From: Bacteroidales bacterium UBA1745
GTDB lineage: Bacteria; Bacteroidota; Bacteroidia; Bacteroidales; UBA932
DNA length: 31,711 nucleotides
Assembly (NCBI GenBank): GCA_002314885.1
Contig: DCHT01000014.1
Coordinates: 1-31,711, forward strand
Direction: 5' to 3'
Part shown: piece after piece, positions 30,972 through 31,711 of the stretch
Layout of the letters: every line of letters starts with the position of its first letter
Position numbering within the stretch: the first letter of the stretch is position 1
Notes under the pieces: generated by a model
Database searches by the model: none
Seen by the model: only the letters and a program-made list of their open reading frames with translations
Told to the model about the DNA's origin: nothing
Translations under genes and position numbers: made by a program

Positions 30972-31711
30972 TTACTTCAGGTTGCGGAGAAGGATGTTGA
31001 GATCTACTTCCTTGCGGATGAGGGCACTGAGATCCTCGATCTTCACGCGCTCCTGAGCCATAGAATCGCGGTGACGGATAGTCACGCAGTGATCCTCGAG
31101 GCTCTCGTGGTCAACGGTAACGCAGAATGGAGTACCGATGGCATCCTGACGGCGATAACGCTTTCCGATGGAGTCTTTCTCGTCGTACTGGCAGTTGTAA
31201 TCGTACTTGAGATCGTCCATAATGCTCTGTGCAAGGGCAACGAGTTCAGGGTTGTTCTTGAGGAGAGGCATAACGGCAACCTTGACAGGTGCGAGAGGTG
31301 CAGGAATGCTGAGAACTACGCGGCTTTCGCCATTCTCAAGCTGCTCGACCTTGTAGGAGTTGCTGAGCACTGCGAGAACCATACGGTCCACGCCGATGGA
31401 GGTCTCGATAACATACGGAGTGTAGCTCTCGTTGGTCTCAGGATCGTAGTACTGGATCTTCTTTCCGGAGAACTTCTGGTGGTTTCCGAGGTCGAAGTCG
31501 GTACGGCTGTGGATACCCTCAAGCTCCTTGAAACCGAATGGGAACTGGAACTCTACGTCGGTAGCTGCGTTTGCATAGTGTGCGAGCTTCTCGTGATCGT
31601 GGAAACGATAGTTCTCTGCACCCATACCCATATTCACGTGCCACTTCATACGGGTTTCCTTCCACTTCTTGAACCAGTCAAGTTCGGTACCTGGCTTGAT
31701 GAAGAACTGCA
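30972..31711 (-). CDS. glyS: Glycine--tRNA ligase, homodimeric type (5' end beyond window)
   Basis: About 246 C-terminal residues are visible, with the frame open to base 31711. It charges tRNA-Gly in the cytoplasm. It is the alpha2 (eukaryote/archaea-like) type rather than the alpha2beta2 bacterial type: the segment reading QFFIKPGTELDWFKKWKETR, the class II core with ELEGIHSRTDFDLGNHQKFSGK, motif 3 ETSIGVDRMVLAVL, and the anticodon-binding domain (PLAPVKVAVMPLLKNNPELVALAQSIMDDL; IGKRYRRQDAIGTPFCVTVDHE). The N-terminal catalytic portion, motif 1 and any insert lie outside. The stop is at 30972-30974. The small lipoprotein gene follows. The call is certain. Confidence 0.97.
   Translation of the reverse strand, partial: QFFIKPGTELDWFKKWKETRMKWHVNMGMGAENYRFHDHEKLAHYANAATDVEFQFPFGFKELEGIHSRTDFDLGNHQKFSGKKIQYYDPETNESYTPYVIETSIGVDRMVLAVLSNSYKVEQLENGESRVVLSIPAPLAPVKVAVMPLLKNNPELVALAQSIMDDLKYDYNCQYDEKDSIGKRYRRQDAIGTPFCVTVDHESLEDHCVTIRHRDSMAQERVKIEDLSALIRKEVDLNILLRNLK

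Noticed and set aside
1..31711. CRISPR arrays, insertion sequences, integrases, prophage or defence genes
   Set aside because: Looked for direct repeats, terminal inverted repeats and transposase/integrase/nuclease motifs. None was found beyond the EEP-family enzyme, which has an export signal and no defence context.

Overview
The window looks like chromosomal DNA of a Bacteroidales bacterium with mid-50s G+C by eye. The evidence is the RpoN-type activator-lptE-TPR-secG block, the fused SecDF, S46 and C69 exopeptidases, a TonB receptor plus PnuC operon under a TPP riboswitch, eukaryote-type glycyl-tRNA synthetase, and repeated matches to the Bacteroidota promoter boxes (TTTG ... TAnnTTTG). 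I cannot name the genus. A Rikenellaceae-like or related uncultured Bacteroidales lineage would fit the composition, but that is a guess. I see no insertion sequence, prophage, CRISPR array, toxin-antitoxin pair or recombinase. This is mostly housekeeping DNA, and no obvious new multi-gene defence or biosynthetic system is present.

Layout. 1-1243 (-): a small secreted protein followed by pheS, which runs off the left edge. 1325-7204 (+): a tight three-gene unit of C69 dipeptidase, polyferredoxin membrane protein with a large extra C-terminal region, and S46 dipeptidyl-peptidase. 7185-9254 (-): a ClpB disaggregase without its N-terminal domain, overlapping the S46 gene tail to tail. 9372-12106 (-): a four-gene operon of sigma-54 activator, LptE, TPR protein and SecG, ending in a hairpin terminator. 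12236-13882 (+): an abundant-looking lipoprotein with OmpA-like and TPR-like parts and its own promoter and terminator. 13998-14086 (-): tRNA-Ser(GCT) with its own promoter. 14157-19404 (-): a five-gene operon headed by a TPP riboswitch (TonB receptor, PnuC-family transporter, PncC/CinA-C, fucose-isomerase-like protein, CBM9-like protein). 19522-21393 (-): an envelope protein with PD40 repeats and SPOR-like ends. 21544-24522 (+): SecDF. 24594-28403 (+): DnaE. 28410-29273 (-): a secreted endonuclease/exonuclease/phosphatase-family enzyme. 29357-30370 (+): a ThiL-family protein that has lost most of its catalytic aspartates. 30379-30924 (-): a small Thr/Ala-rich lipoprotein. 30972-31711 (-): glyS, cut by the right edge.

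Themes. Envelope biogenesis is prominent (SecG, SecDF, LptE, the SPOR protein, two lipoproteins). Peptide degradation appears as paired C69 and S46 exopeptidases. Thiamine salvage appears as the riboswitch operon, and a decayed ThiL relative lies about 10 kb away. The most striking global signal is the near absence of the palindrome CATG: I found only two copies in 31.7 kb. It even shapes codon choice before methionine codons.
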